Positions 1 through 6,528 are shown, numbered from the stretch's first letter. The stretch: 11,233 bases of DNA from Nitrospira lenta (GCA_945906715.1 CAMDRK010000064.1:1-11233); one strand, 5' to 3'. Numbers and translations: made by a program. The notes: generated from the letters alone by a model not told the origin.

Positions 1-1151
1 GCGCCGGTGGTCGCACTGGACCATCCCTTGAACGTTTTGTACAGAGGCTCACAGTCGGTCAGCGTTTGGAGATCGAAAGGCATATCCCGATAGAGTTTCC
101 CCTGATAGCGATAGCCGGTACAGACTTTGAGTTCCTTGCAGCCGTCGAGCACATCCAGCTTCGTGACGGCCAACGACGAAAGCCCGTTGACTTTGGTGGC
201 GTAGCGCACAAGGACGCCGTCGAACCAGCCGCAGCGGCGTGCGCGCCCCGTCGTCGATCCGAATTCTTTCCCTCGCGCTTGAAGCCCCTCTCCCACCGCA
301 TCGGTCAATTCCGTGGGAAATGGCCCGCTGCCGACACGCGTGGTGTAGGCTTTGGCGACTCCGAGGACCGCGTCGATCTTCGTCGGCCCCACACCGGTTC
401 CCGTTGAAGCCCCGCCGGCCGTAGAACTGGAAGAGGTGACGTAGGGATAGGTGCCGAAATCCACATCCAGGTGTGTCCCCTGTGCCCCCTCGAACAACAC
501 GGTTTTCCGTTTCTCGATCATCTTGTTGACGAGCATGGCGGTATCGACGATATGACTCTTCAGCCGATCGGCATAACTCATATACTGCCGGAAGACCTTT
601 TCGACATCCAAACGTTCCAGCTTATAGAGTTGCTCGAGAAACCAATTGATCTCGACCACGTTTTCTTCAAGTTTGGCTCGAAAAGCCTTTGGATTGAGCA
701 GGTCGCCCATTCGGATGCCGACCCGCGACATCTTATCGGCATAGGATGGGCCAATCCCACGCCCCGTCGTGCCGATCCGGCGGGAGCCCTTCGACTGTTC
801 AGCCGCTTTGTCGATGGCCTTGTGGTACGGCAGGATGAGGTGGGCGCGCTGACTCACAATGAAATTCTTTCCGATCTTTACGCCTTGGGTCTGGAGATGG
901 TCCAGCTCTTCAATCAACGAGGCTGGATCCACGACGACTCCGTTTCCGATCACACAGAGCGTCCCGCGATAGAGGATGCCTGAGGGGATGAGGTGAAACA
1001 CGAAGGTGCCGCGTTCATTGATCACGGTATGTCCCGCGTTGGACCCCCCCTGGTAGCGAACCACCGCGTCGACATCTCGGGCCAAGATATCCACGATCTT
1101 GCCCTTGCCTTCGTCGCCCCACTGCGCCCCGATCACTACAAGATTTGCCAT
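1..1151 (-). CDS. purA: Adenylosuccinate synthetase, partial (3' end outside window)
   Basis: PurA joins IMP and aspartate using GTP to give adenylosuccinate, the first committed step from IMP to AMP, in the cytosol. Read on the minus strand from the ATG at 1151, the frame is open to the window edge and gives 383 residues. The family is usually about 430 residues, so roughly 45 C-terminal residues are missing. The N-terminus has the GTP-binding loop GDEGKGK (residues 12-18) with catalytic Asp13, then NAGHT with catalytic His41. The IMP-binding segment IGTTGRGIGP follows, then VLFEGAQGTHLD, then STAGGASTGTGVGPTKID. All key residues visible are intact. The start is fixed by this N-terminus, which aligns residue for residue with known PurA proteins. 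The ribosome site is weak (GGGAG about 13 nt upstream). A promoter and 5' stem-loop precede it. There is no neighbouring purine gene in the window. Confidence 0.97.
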   Translation of the reverse strand, partial: MANLVVIGAQWGDEGKGKIVDILARDVDAVVRYQGGSNAGHTVINERGTFVFHLIPSGILYRGTLCVIGNGVVVDPASLIEELDHLQTQGVKIGKNFIVSQRAHLILPYHKAIDKAAEQSKGSRRIGTTGRGIGPSYADKMSRVGIRMGDLLNPKAFRAKLEENVVEINWFLEQLYKLERLDVEKVFRQYMSYADRLKSHIVDTAMLVNKMIEKRKTVLFEGAQGTHLDVDFGTYPYVTSSSSTAGGASTGTGVGPTKIDAVLGVAKAYTTRVGSGPFPTELTDAVGEGLQARGKEFGSTTGRARRCGWFDGVLVRYATKVNGLSSLAVTKLDVLDGCKELKVCTGYRYQGKLYRDMPFDLQTLTDCEPLYKTFKGWSSATTG

Positions 1152-1166
1152 TGCCTGACTTGCTCC

Positions 1167-1201
1167 CAATAAAAAGCCCTGGCTGGACTCATGGCCAGGG
1201 C
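1167..1201 (-). promoter_or_regulatory. Stem-loop plus U-run in the purA leader
   Basis: On the minus strand GCCCTGGC (1201-1194) pairs perfectly with GCCAGGGC (1183-1176). An extra G.U pair can form at the loop side, and the loop is about 8-10 nt. The stem is followed at once by TTTTTATT (1175-1168). This has the form of an intrinsic terminator, yet it lies only 16 nt upstream of the purA start, and no minus-strand gene lies upstream of it for at least 450 nt. It may be an attenuator or a 5'-end mRNA-stabilising hairpin. On the plus strand no U-run follows, so the orientation is clear. Confidence 0.7.
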
Positions 1202-1210
1202 CGGAGCGGT

Positions 1211-1239
1211 ATGGTAGGGACGCCTCTAGTGATTGTCAA
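1211..1239 (-). promoter_or_regulatory. Putative sigma70-type promoter of purA
   Basis: Minus strand: a perfect -35 TTGACA (1239-1234), a 17-nt spacer, and -10 TACCAT (1216-1211, 4 of 6 matches). The start site would fall near 1204, immediately before the stem-loop at 1201-1176, so the transcript would begin with that hairpin. The call rests on pattern only. Confidence 0.55.
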
Positions 1240-1261
1240 GAAGAGTGATGGGAAGAGAATC

Positions 1262-1296
1262 GCTAATAGCGTATAGCCTATGGCGTATGGTTCTGG
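1262..1296 (+). repeat. Tandem heptamer array (GCGTATG-like words)
   Basis: Five consecutive 7-nt words starting at 1262, 1269, 1276, 1283 and 1290 share the pattern G-C-N-T-A-T-R; the last (GTTCTGG) is poor. No matching inverted arm was seen nearby. The rest of 1297-1411 has only a small 6-bp hairpin (TATCTC/GAGATA, 1302-1317) and no gene. Confidence 0.55.
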
Positions 1297-1411
1297 AGGA
1301 TTATCTCCGACGAGATACCCTTCACGAGGAACGTGCTAAGGCTGGGGCCTGCTCGCCTCTCTTTAGGGATGGGGGCTGATTGATCTTCCACTGCGCGCGT
1401 CCAACGAATGC

Positions 1412-1522
1412 TGGTTCATCTGGTCTATTTGGTTTGTTTGGTTTGTTTGGTTGATCGGACTGGAAATTCATCCAGAGGAACCAGACAGACCAGAAAGACC
1501 AGCCAACCAGACAGACGAGCCC
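1412..1522 (+). repeat. Nonamer-word hairpin, copy A (TGGTYTRTY words)
   Basis: The left arm is five 9-nt words at 1412, 1421, 1430, 1439 and 1448; those at 1430 and 1439 are identical (TGGTTTGTT). The right arm (1479-1522) is the inverted word in steps of 9, 9, 8, 9 and 9 nt. The centre holds a perfect CTGGA/TCCAG stem (1460-1464 and 1471-1475) with a 6-nt loop. Many differences between the arms are T versus C, which would be G.U pairs in plus-strand RNA. A minus-strand reading frame runs through it (its C-terminal end spells KQTKQTK), but this looks like a by-product of the repeat. Confidence 0.8.
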
Positions 1523-1574
1523 GTGCGCGTTCTGCGAGCAAGAAGGATGGTCTGGCTGCTCCCCTCCCAGTTTC

Positions 1575-1604
1575 TTGACTGCCGCGAGAGGGCCATGTTA
1601 GCAT
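1575..1604 (+). promoter_or_regulatory. Putative promoter of tRNA-Ala
   Basis: -35 TTGACT (1575-1580), an 18-nt spacer, and -10 TAGCAT (1599-1604) preceded by TGT (1596-1598), which makes an extended -10 element. The start site would be near 1611, about 40 nt upstream of the mature tRNA end. Confidence 0.6.
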
Positions 1605-1652
1605 GACCGCTGTTTCACACGGATTTTCGCGTATTTCCAAGACAATCGACAT

Positions 1653-1728
1653 GGGGCTGTAGCGCAGTTGGGAGCGCGCGTGAATGGCATTCACGAGGTC
1701 GCCGGTTCAATCCCGGCCAGCTCCACCA
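1653..1728 (+). tRNA. tRNA-Ala, anticodon GGC
   Basis: A 76-nt cloverleaf with CCA encoded. The acceptor stem is 1653-1659 with 1718-1724 (7 bp) and includes G3.U70 (1655 with 1722), the classical alanine identity pair. The D stem is GCGC/GCGC (1662-1665 and 1674-1677). The anticodon stem CGTGA/TCACG encloses ATGGCAT, so the anticodon is GGC (1686-1688), reading GCC and GCU. The T stem is GCCGG/CCGGC (1701-1705 and 1713-1717) with loop TTCAATC. The discriminator is A1725, followed by CCA. It stands alone on the plus strand ahead of the ABC-F gene and may share a transcript with it, since no U-tract terminator lies between. Confidence 0.97.
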
Positions 1729-1739
1729 ACTTCAACAGT

Positions 1740-1862
1740 GGGCAGGAGGCGAGCGGCAAGGGGCTACAGGTAAGAGTAATTTTCGGATTTGGCTCCGGGT
1801 CTCACGCCGAACTGGTCTCTTCAATTCCTCCCCTCTAGCCTCGTGCCGCTAGCCCCTAGCCT
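1740..1862 (+). repeat. Heptamer-word hairpin (AGGCTAG words)
   Basis: Left arm 1740-1774: 7-nt words at 1740, 1747, 1754, 1761 and 1768, of type RGGCNAG. Right arm 1828-1862: five inverted words of type CTAGCCT at 1828, 1835, 1842, 1849 and 1856. Aligned word by word, the inner 28 nt of the arms match at about 21 positions. The right arm ends 12 nt before the ABC-F start codon, so a folded arm would sit in the 5' leader of that gene. The 53 bases between the arms show nothing recognisable. Confidence 0.75.
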
Positions 1863-1874
1863 ATCCGGGAATAC

Positions 1875-3719
1875 ATGCTCCAAATCGAGTCGGTCTATAA
1901 ACAATACTCCACGAGGATTCTGCTTGAGGGTGCGACGGCACATCTCCGCCCCGGTTCACGGGTCGGACTGGTGGGACCCAACGGCGCCGGCAAAACCACG
2001 CTGTTCCGGATGATCCTCGGGGAGGAATCTCCCGATAAGGGAGGAATCCGCAAGCGTCCTCGTCTCCGCATCGGCTACCTGCCGCAGGAACTCGAGACCA
2101 TCACGGGCAAGAACGTATTGGACGCGACCCACCGCGATCTGTATCCGGAACATGAAGCCGAACGTATCCTCATGGGGTTGGGATTTTCGGAGATCGACTT
2201 CAGCCGTGAAGTCGAAAAGCTTTCAGGCGGCTACCGCATGCGGGTGGCCCTCGCGCATCTGCTGCTGACCAATCCCGACGTGCTGCTGCTCGACGAACCG
2301 ACCAACCACTTGGATAAACCGACGCAGCGCTGGTTCGAGCAATTCCTCCTGGATTCGGAGATGACGCTGTTGATCATCAGCCATGACACAGCGTTTCTCG
2401 ATCGTGTCGTCACCCATATCTGGGATCTCCGGCACCATAAGATGGAAGAGTATCGGGGCAGCTACACCTCGTTCGTCAAGATCCGCGCAGAACGGGATGC
2501 TCAGCGTGAAGCTGCCGCGGGACGCCAGGCAAAAGAGGTCGCGCGGGTCCAAACCTTCGTGGATCGATTCCGCTACCAAGCGAACAAAGCCAGCCAGGTT
2601 CAATCGCGCATCAAGCAGCTCGATAAGGTCAAGATGATCGAGGTTAAGCGCGACCCCAAGCGGGTGAAGTTCAAGTTTCCCCTCCCGGCAGCAAGCGGAC
2701 GGCAAGTCTTGGAAATACAGGGCGCGGCAAAACGTTACGGAGAGAAAGTCGTCTATGAGCGAGTGGATTGCTCCGTCGAACGGGGACAGCGCATCGCGCT
2801 GGTGGGAGAAAACGGCGCCGGGAAAAGTACGTTGCTCAAAATGCTGGCCGGAGTGCTGGAGCCCGACAAAGGCACCAGGACGGTTGGCCATGGGGTCACC
2901 CTGCACTACTTCGCCCAACACCAGGCAGAGACACTGGACCTGGAACATACCATTCTCGACTCCCTCTCCGAGGTATCCAGCCAAGCGGAAACGAATTTCC
3001 TCCGAGGAATCGCCGGGGCCTTTCTCTTCACCGGCGACGATCAAAAGAAACCGATCAAGGCATTGAGCGGAGGGGAACGCAATCGCGTCGCGCTCGCACG
3101 GATGCTGGTTGAACCGGCCAATACCCTGTTGCTGGACGAGCCGACGAACCATCTCGACCCGGCCTCGGTCGATATGCTCACCGATGCACTCTCTGACTTC
3201 CCCGGCACGATCATCTTTATTTCCCACGACCCCACCTTTCTGACCAGAGTCTGCACAAGGGTGATTGAGATCGAAGAGGGCAAGGCCCGAAGCTTCTCCG
3301 GCGACTATGAGTATTACCTGTGGAAGAAAGCGCAGGAGATCGACTCCATTAAGGAGTCGAGTGACGACCTGAAGGGAGTGAATCGCGAGAAGGAAGTCGG
3401 GCCGACCAGAGCCATGGCGTCGCAAGCCCCGTCCAAACCTTCAGCCGGAGATCGCCGTGATCTGAGCAAGACTCAGGCTCGACTGGAAAAGCAGGTGGCG
3501 CGGGCTGAAGCCGAGATCGCCGAATACGAAACCAAAATCAAAACGCGCGATCTCGAACTGGCCGACCCGGCACTTTATAAAAGTGAATCCACCAAATGGA
3601 GCGTGCTGCAAACGGAATACGACGGGTGGAAGAAAGATCTCGTACGGCTCACGACTAAGTGGGAAACGCTCTCAGCAGAGCTGGAAGAGGTAAAACAGAA
3701 GTTGACGGCGTTCGCGTAG
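1875..3719 (+). CDS. ABC-F family ATPase (ribosome-associated, YheS/Uup-like)
   Basis: This is a soluble ABC protein with two ATPase domains and no membrane segments, 614 residues. Domain 1: Walker A GPNGAGKTT (34-42), signature LSGGYRMRV (from 116), Walker B LLLDEPTNHLD (137-147). Domain 2: Walker A GENGAGKST (311-319), signature LSGGERNRV (from 397), Walker B LLLDEPTNHLD (418-428). Both catalytic glutamates (Glu141, Glu422) are present. The linker between the domains (about 208-260) is rich in charged residues and contains FRYQANKASQVQSRIKQL, typical of the ABC-F P-site interaction region. Residues about 523-614 form a charged coiled coil, as in Uup/YheS-type members. ABC-F proteins bind the ribosomal E site and relieve stalls, and some give antibiotic resistance; this one looks like a housekeeping type. 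The start is the ATG at 1875, set by the family N-terminus; the Shine-Dalgarno is weak (GGGA at 1868-1871). Confidence 0.93.
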   Translation: MLQIESVYKQYSTRILLEGATAHLRPGSRVGLVGPNGAGKTTLFRMILGEESPDKGGIRKRPRLRIGYLPQELETITGKNVLDATHRDLYPEHEAERILMGLGFSEIDFSREVEKLSGGYRMRVALAHLLLTNPDVLLLDEPTNHLDKPTQRWFEQFLLDSEMTLLIISHDTAFLDRVVTHIWDLRHHKMEEYRGSYTSFVKIRAERDAQREAAAGRQAKEVARVQTFVDRFRYQANKASQVQSRIKQLDKVKMIEVKRDPKRVKFKFPLPAASGRQVLEIQGAAKRYGEKVVYERVDCSVERGQRIALVGENGAGKSTLLKMLAGVLEPDKGTRTVGHGVTLHYFAQHQAETLDLEHTILDSLSEVSSQAETNFLRGIAGAFLFTGDDQKKPIKALSGGERNRVALARMLVEPANTLLLDEPTNHLDPASVDMLTDALSDFPGTIIFISHDPTFLTRVCTRVIEIEEGKARSFSGDYEYYLWKKAQEIDSIKESSDDLKGVNREKEVGPTRAMASQAPSKPSAGDRRDLSKTQARLEKQVARAEAEIAEYETKIKTRDLELADPALYKSESTKWSVLQTEYDGWKKDLVRLTTKWETLSAELEEVKQKLTAFA

Positions 3720-3743
3720 TCCGCCGCAGGGAGCAGGCGGACT
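3718..3743 (+). terminator. Hairpin overlapping the ABC-F stop codon
   Basis: AGTCCGCC (3718-3725) pairs perfectly with GGCGGACT (3736-3743) across a 10-nt loop. It begins inside the TAG stop and is followed by a pyrimidine-rich stretch that is not a true U-run. It may act as a terminator together with the nonamer hairpin that starts where it ends. Confidence 0.5.
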
Positions 3744-3834
3744 CGTCTGTCCGGTCTATTTGGTCTGTCTCGTCTATCTGGTTAGTTTTGTTCAACTAAA
3801 CAAACAAGATAAACTAAATAGACCAAATAACGGC
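3743..3834. repeat. Nonamer-word hairpin, copy B (TGGTCTRTY words)
   Basis: Left arm: six 9-nt words at 3743, 3752, 3761, 3770, 3779 and 3788. Right arm: inverted words at 3790, 3799, 3808, 3817 and, poorly, 3826. The word family is that of copy A at 1412-1522. The words at 3761-3787 match those at 3799-3825 at about 21 of 27 positions. A shorter alternative centre is TTAGTT/AACTAA around loop TTGTTC. The hairpin lies between two convergent genes and could stop transcription from both sides. Confidence 0.8.
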
Positions 3835-3853
3835 ATTCCTATGCTGCTGTCCG

Positions 3854-4243
3854 CTAGAGGGAGGACTTGACCGTTTCTTCCAGATAATAATACAGCCAGC
3901 GGTTCTTCTCTTTCGTTACCAGCTCATCCCAAATCACGCCGATAAGAAATCCCTTCTCCCACGGTTTCATCCAGGCGACTTTTCCATCGAGCTTTTCCAT
4001 TTGGTCGACCCGATCAGAGTCGAGAAATGCCAACGATACCGTCACCGGCTGGGCCATCGTCAGCTTCTCTTTCGTATGCAACCCTGCGCCGACTCTATTG
4101 ACGTTATCCAACACGGCCGTTATCGCCTTGCCCCCGCTCTTCGGTGAAATCAACGCGGAACCGACCAGGGTCGCCCGGACAAACTTGCGCCGTTCGTTCG
4201 TCACCGCAATCGAGGCAACCGACTTTGAATTCTGTCGTTTCAT
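3854..4243 (-). CDS. PilZ domain protein with a variant c-di-GMP motif
   Basis: A 129-residue single-domain cytosolic protein. PilZ domains bind cyclic di-GMP through an N-terminal RxxxR and a downstream (D/N)xSxxG. Here RKFVR is at residues 19-23. The second motif is NVNRVG (47-52), so the usual serine is Asn49. The later strands (GKVAWM and GFLIGVIW) fit the PilZ beta barrel. It may bind c-di-GMP weakly or not at all; the function is unknown. The start is uncertain. ATG at 4243 is preceded by no Shine-Dalgarno but lies 7 nt behind a good promoter, which implies a leaderless mRNA. GTG at residue 14 (4204) would begin just before the motif but also lacks a clear ribosome site. The gene lies 54 nt downstream of rarA, in the same direction. 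Confidence 0.75.
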   Translation of the reverse strand: MKRQNSKSVASIAVTNERRKFVRATLVGSALISPKSGGKAITAVLDNVNRVGAGLHTKEKLTMAQPVTVSLAFLDSDRVDQMEKLDGKVAWMKPWEKGFLIGVIWDELVTKEKNRWLYYYLEETVKSSL

Positions 4244-4250
4244 AAGACTA

Positions 4251-4278
4251 AGTATAACCGATTAGAAATCTTTGTCCA
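4251..4278 (-). promoter_or_regulatory. Putative promoter of the PilZ gene (leaderless geometry)
   Basis: Minus strand: -35 TGGACA (4278-4273, 5 of 6), a 16-nt spacer, and -10 TATACT (4256-4251, 5 of 6). Only 7 nt separate the -10 from the ATG at 4243, so transcription should begin at or 1 nt before the start codon. The -35 lies about 20 nt behind the rarA stop. Confidence 0.65.
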
Positions 4279-4297
4279 CCACTCTCTGGGGGCCCCT

Positions 4298-5587
4298 TTA
4301 GGTGTCTTTTGGCCGGTAGTAACGGCGTCCCTTGAGCGATTCCGGGAGGTGCTCCTGCACCTTGGCCTGAGGATCGTCGTGAATATAGCGATAGCCTTTC
4401 CCATACCCAAGCCCCTTCATCATCGAGGTCACAGCATTCCGCAAATGGAGTGGAACCCCAAGATTTCCATGGGCTTTTGCGTCTTCCATCGCCTCAAGAA
4501 GCCCGATATAGGAGGCGTTATCTTTATGTCTGGTCGCGAGATAGGTCGTTCCATGGGCTAAGTTGATCTGCGCCTCGGGAAGCCCCACAAACTGCACAGC
4601 CTGAGCGACCGCAGCCGCAACTACTAGCCCCATCGGATCGGCATTCCCCACGTCCTCGGAAGCAAAAATCACAAGTCGCCGGGCGATAAATTTCGGGTCC
4701 TCCCCCCCTTCCAACATACGAGCGAGCCAGTAGAGGGCGCCGTTGGGGTCGGAGTCACGCAGGCTCTTAATGTAGGCAGAGATGACGTTGTAATGTTCTT
4801 CTCCTGATTTGTCGTACCGGATCGATTTCTTCATCAGCGCAGCTTCCAGCGCCGCTCCATCGATCAGGCGTGTCCCGTCAGGCCCAGACGGTTGCTGTCT
4901 GACCACAAAATCCAAGGCCGTCAGGAGCGATCTCGCATCGCCGTTGCCATAGGCAATCAGTCGTTGCCTGGCATCGGGTAACAGACGCGCACTCCACTTT
5001 CCCAGCCCGATCGCAGGATCCGCGAGCGCCCGGTCCAGAATATGCCCCAGGGCCTCATCCGAAAGGGGCTTGAGCACAATGACCAGGGAACGAGACAGGA
5101 GCGGTGAGATCACTTCAAACGAGGGATTCTCCGTGGTCGCGCCAACCAGGATGACCGTGCCCCGCTCGACGTGAGGCAGAAAGGCATCCTGCTGCGCCTT
5201 GTTGAACCGATGGATCTCGTCGACGAAAAGAATGGTCCGTTGACCGTTGATCGCCTGGCGTTGCTCCGCTGTCTTGATGATGGCCCGCAGTTCGGGAACT
5301 CCCCCTGTAACCGCCGAGAAGGGCACGAACTGCGCTTTGGTGTGGCGCGCGACGAGATGCGCTAGCGTCGTCTTGCCCGAACCGGGCGGCCCCCAGAAGA
5401 TGACCGAGGAGAGTTGATCTGCCTCGATCGCCCTCCGCAACGGCCGATCCGGCGCAGTAATCTCCTCTTGCCCGACAAAATCCGCAAACTCTCGGGGCCG
5501 CAGACGCTCGGCCAACGGAGCCTCAACTGATGTCTCTCCCTCGGGAGCGCCAAACAAATCGGGAGCCTGATCGCGTGAAATAGTCAT
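4298..5587 (-). CDS. rarA: Replication-associated recombination protein A (RarA/MgsA AAA+ ATPase)
   Basis: RarA is an AAA+ ATPase related to clamp loaders. It acts at stalled replication forks and is the bacterial counterpart of eukaryotic WRNIP1/Mgs1. The 429-residue product shows RPREFADFVGQ (30-40), Walker A GPPGSGKT (66-73), Walker B ILFVDE (119-124) followed by IHRFNKAQQDAF, sensor 1 GATTENPSFEV, and the arginine finger region SPLLSR. The C-terminal half is the RarA oligomerisation region (ALYWLARMLEGGEDP, RRLVIFASEDVGNADP, YKGYRYIHDDP-type end). Near the N-terminus PDLFG resembles a short clamp-binding peptide, a weak suggestion. The frame is open to 5692, but I start at 5587: it has GAGGA 5 nt upstream and a promoter at 5639-5611 that would exclude the longer form, and the extra 35 residues have no family likeness. 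Confidence 0.95.
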   Translation of the reverse strand: MTISRDQAPDLFGAPEGETSVEAPLAERLRPREFADFVGQEEITAPDRPLRRAIEADQLSSVIFWGPPGSGKTTLAHLVARHTKAQFVPFSAVTGGVPELRAIIKTAEQRQAINGQRTILFVDEIHRFNKAQQDAFLPHVERGTVILVGATTENPSFEVISPLLSRSLVIVLKPLSDEALGHILDRALADPAIGLGKWSARLLPDARQRLIAYGNGDARSLLTALDFVVRQQPSGPDGTRLIDGAALEAALMKKSIRYDKSGEEHYNVISAYIKSLRDSDPNGALYWLARMLEGGEDPKFIARRLVIFASEDVGNADPMGLVVAAAVAQAVQFVGLPEAQINLAHGTTYLATRHKDNASYIGLLEAMEDAKAHGNLGVPLHLRNAVTSMMKGLGYGKGYRYIHDDPQAKVQEHLPESLKGRRYYRPKDT

Positions 5588-5610
5588 CCGAGTCCTCAAC
5601 AACGGCGTGA

Positions 5611-5639
5611 ATTGTATACGCCGCCCATCATGATCGCAA
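5611..5639 (-). promoter_or_regulatory. Putative promoter of rarA
   Basis: Minus strand: -35 TTGCGA (5639-5634, 4 of 6), a 17-nt spacer, and -10 TACAAT (5616-5611, 5 of 6). The predicted start site, near 5604, leaves a leader of about 17 nt that contains GAGGA, which fits the rarA start at 5587. Confidence 0.5.
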
Positions 5640-5728
5640 ACGGACCACATTCTGAGCCGGCAAGAAACCAGTTCTGACAGAGATGGGATCATTGCTTGAC
5701 CCCACTGACATGTTAGATAAATGAATTA

Positions 5729-5853
5729 GGAGAATGGTGAAAAAGCCATTCCAGCAAGGCCTCAGCGAGCGAAAGCCCGAGGCGTACCCTTGCGGTACGT
5801 TGAGGGTTTGAGCGAAGCGAGAACGAAGCTGGAGGGGTTTTGCGCCGTTCTCC
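5729..5853. repeat. 125-bp imperfect palindrome (REP-like intergenic element)
   Basis: The element is symmetric about position 5791. The core is CGTACC (5783-5788), a 5-nt loop, and GGTACG (5794-5799). Moving outward, CTC (5761-5763) faces GAG (5819-5821) at the ends of two equal 28-nt half-arms, then CCAGC faces GCTGG, AAAA faces TTTT, and GGAGAA (5729-5734) faces TTCTCC (5848-5853). The folE stop codon begins 1 nt beyond one end, so folE transcripts would run straight into it. Elements of this look are, as I recall, common in Nitrospira genomes; I have not checked this. The remaining bases 5640-5728 show nothing clear. Confidence 0.8.
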
Positions 5854-5854
5854 G

Positions 5855-6502
5855 CTAGTCGGAGTCGCCTACGCTGCCTCGTCGTATAAGCTTGAGAAAC
5901 TCCAGCCTCGTCTGCGGCTGACTGCGGAAGACACCCAACATGGAGCTGCTGACCGCAACCGTGTTCTGTTTTTCAACGCCCCGCATCATCATGCAGAGAT
6001 GTCGCGCTTCGACGACCACGCCCACGCCACGCGCGTTGAGCTTCGACTTCAGGGTTTCGGCGATCTGGACAGTTAGCCGTTCTTGGACTTGCAGTCGACG
6101 CGCAAACGTATCCACAATGCGCGGAATCTTGCTGAGCCCCACCACTTTCTTATTGGGCAAGTAACCCACATGGACTCTGCCATAGAAGGGCAGCAGATGA
6201 TGTTCGCACATGCTGAAAAAGTCGATGTCCTTCACGATGACCATCTCATCGTACTCAATCGGAAAGAGGGCCCCGTTCAATAGCTGATCGATGTCGCGGT
6301 GATAGCCCTGGGTCATGAAGGCGAGGGCCTTGGCCACTCGCTCGGGAGTCTTGAGGAGGCCGTTCCGGCCTGGCTTTTCACCGAGGGCGAGCAGCATCTC
6401 TGTGACCAGGGATTGCAGGACATCTACATCCGTAACTCTCCCGTTCTTACTGACGCCTTCAACCTCCTGCCGACCCCGCCGCTTGATTCCCTGCTTAGCC
6501 AT
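5855..6502 (-). CDS. folE: GTP cyclohydrolase I (type IA)
   Basis: FolE converts GTP to 7,8-dihydroneopterin triphosphate and formate, the entry to folate, 7-deazaguanine and biopterin-type pathways. The 215-residue product has the zinc ligands Cys99 and His102 (in MCEHHLLPFYG) and Cys170 (in ARHLCMMMRG), with the 71-residue spacing seen in E. coli FolE. It also has KTPERVAKA (51-59), GLSKIPRIVD (122-131), and QERLTVQIA (140-148). The fold is a homodecamer in known members. The frame is open to 6628, but the upstream part crosses the heptamer repeat. ATG at 6502 has GAGAGGGG just upstream and is the likely start. The PTPS/QueD gene lies upstream in the same direction, which suggests joint use of the product. 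The large palindrome follows the stop. Confidence 0.95.
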   Translation of the reverse strand: MAKQGIKRRGRQEVEGVSKNGRVTDVDVLQSLVTEMLLALGEKPGRNGLLKTPERVAKALAFMTQGYHRDIDQLLNGALFPIEYDEMVIVKDIDFFSMCEHHLLPFYGRVHVGYLPNKKVVGLSKIPRIVDTFARRLQVQERLTVQIAETLKSKLNARGVGVVVEARHLCMMMRGVEKQNTVAVSSSMLGVFRSQPQTRLEFLKLIRRGSVGDSD

Positions 6503-6528
6503 GCCGCCCCTCTCTATACCGTGATGCT

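Noticed and set aside
471..983. 170-residue open frame on the plus strand
   Set aside because: It is antisense to purA, which is unmistakable on the minus strand.
1167..1201. Purine or other riboswitch before purA
   Set aside because: Only one simple hairpin is present; there is no three-way junction or conserved core of a purine riboswitch in the short leader.
1412..1522. CRISPR-like array
   Set aside because: Units are adjacent 9-nt words with no spacers, and no cas gene is in the window.
1425..1694. 89-residue minus-strand frame ending in KQTKQTK
   Set aside because: It runs through the nonamer hairpin and into the tRNA; its repeats come from the DNA words, and no family likeness is seen.
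2223..3425. 400-residue open frame on the minus strand
   Set aside because: It is antisense to the ABC-F gene over its whole length, has no known motif, and is explained by codon bias of the real gene.
5588..5692. 35-residue N-terminal extension of RarA
   Set aside because: It has no likeness to RarA, no ribosome site, and would start upstream of a plausible promoter; the ATG at 5587 has GAGGA.
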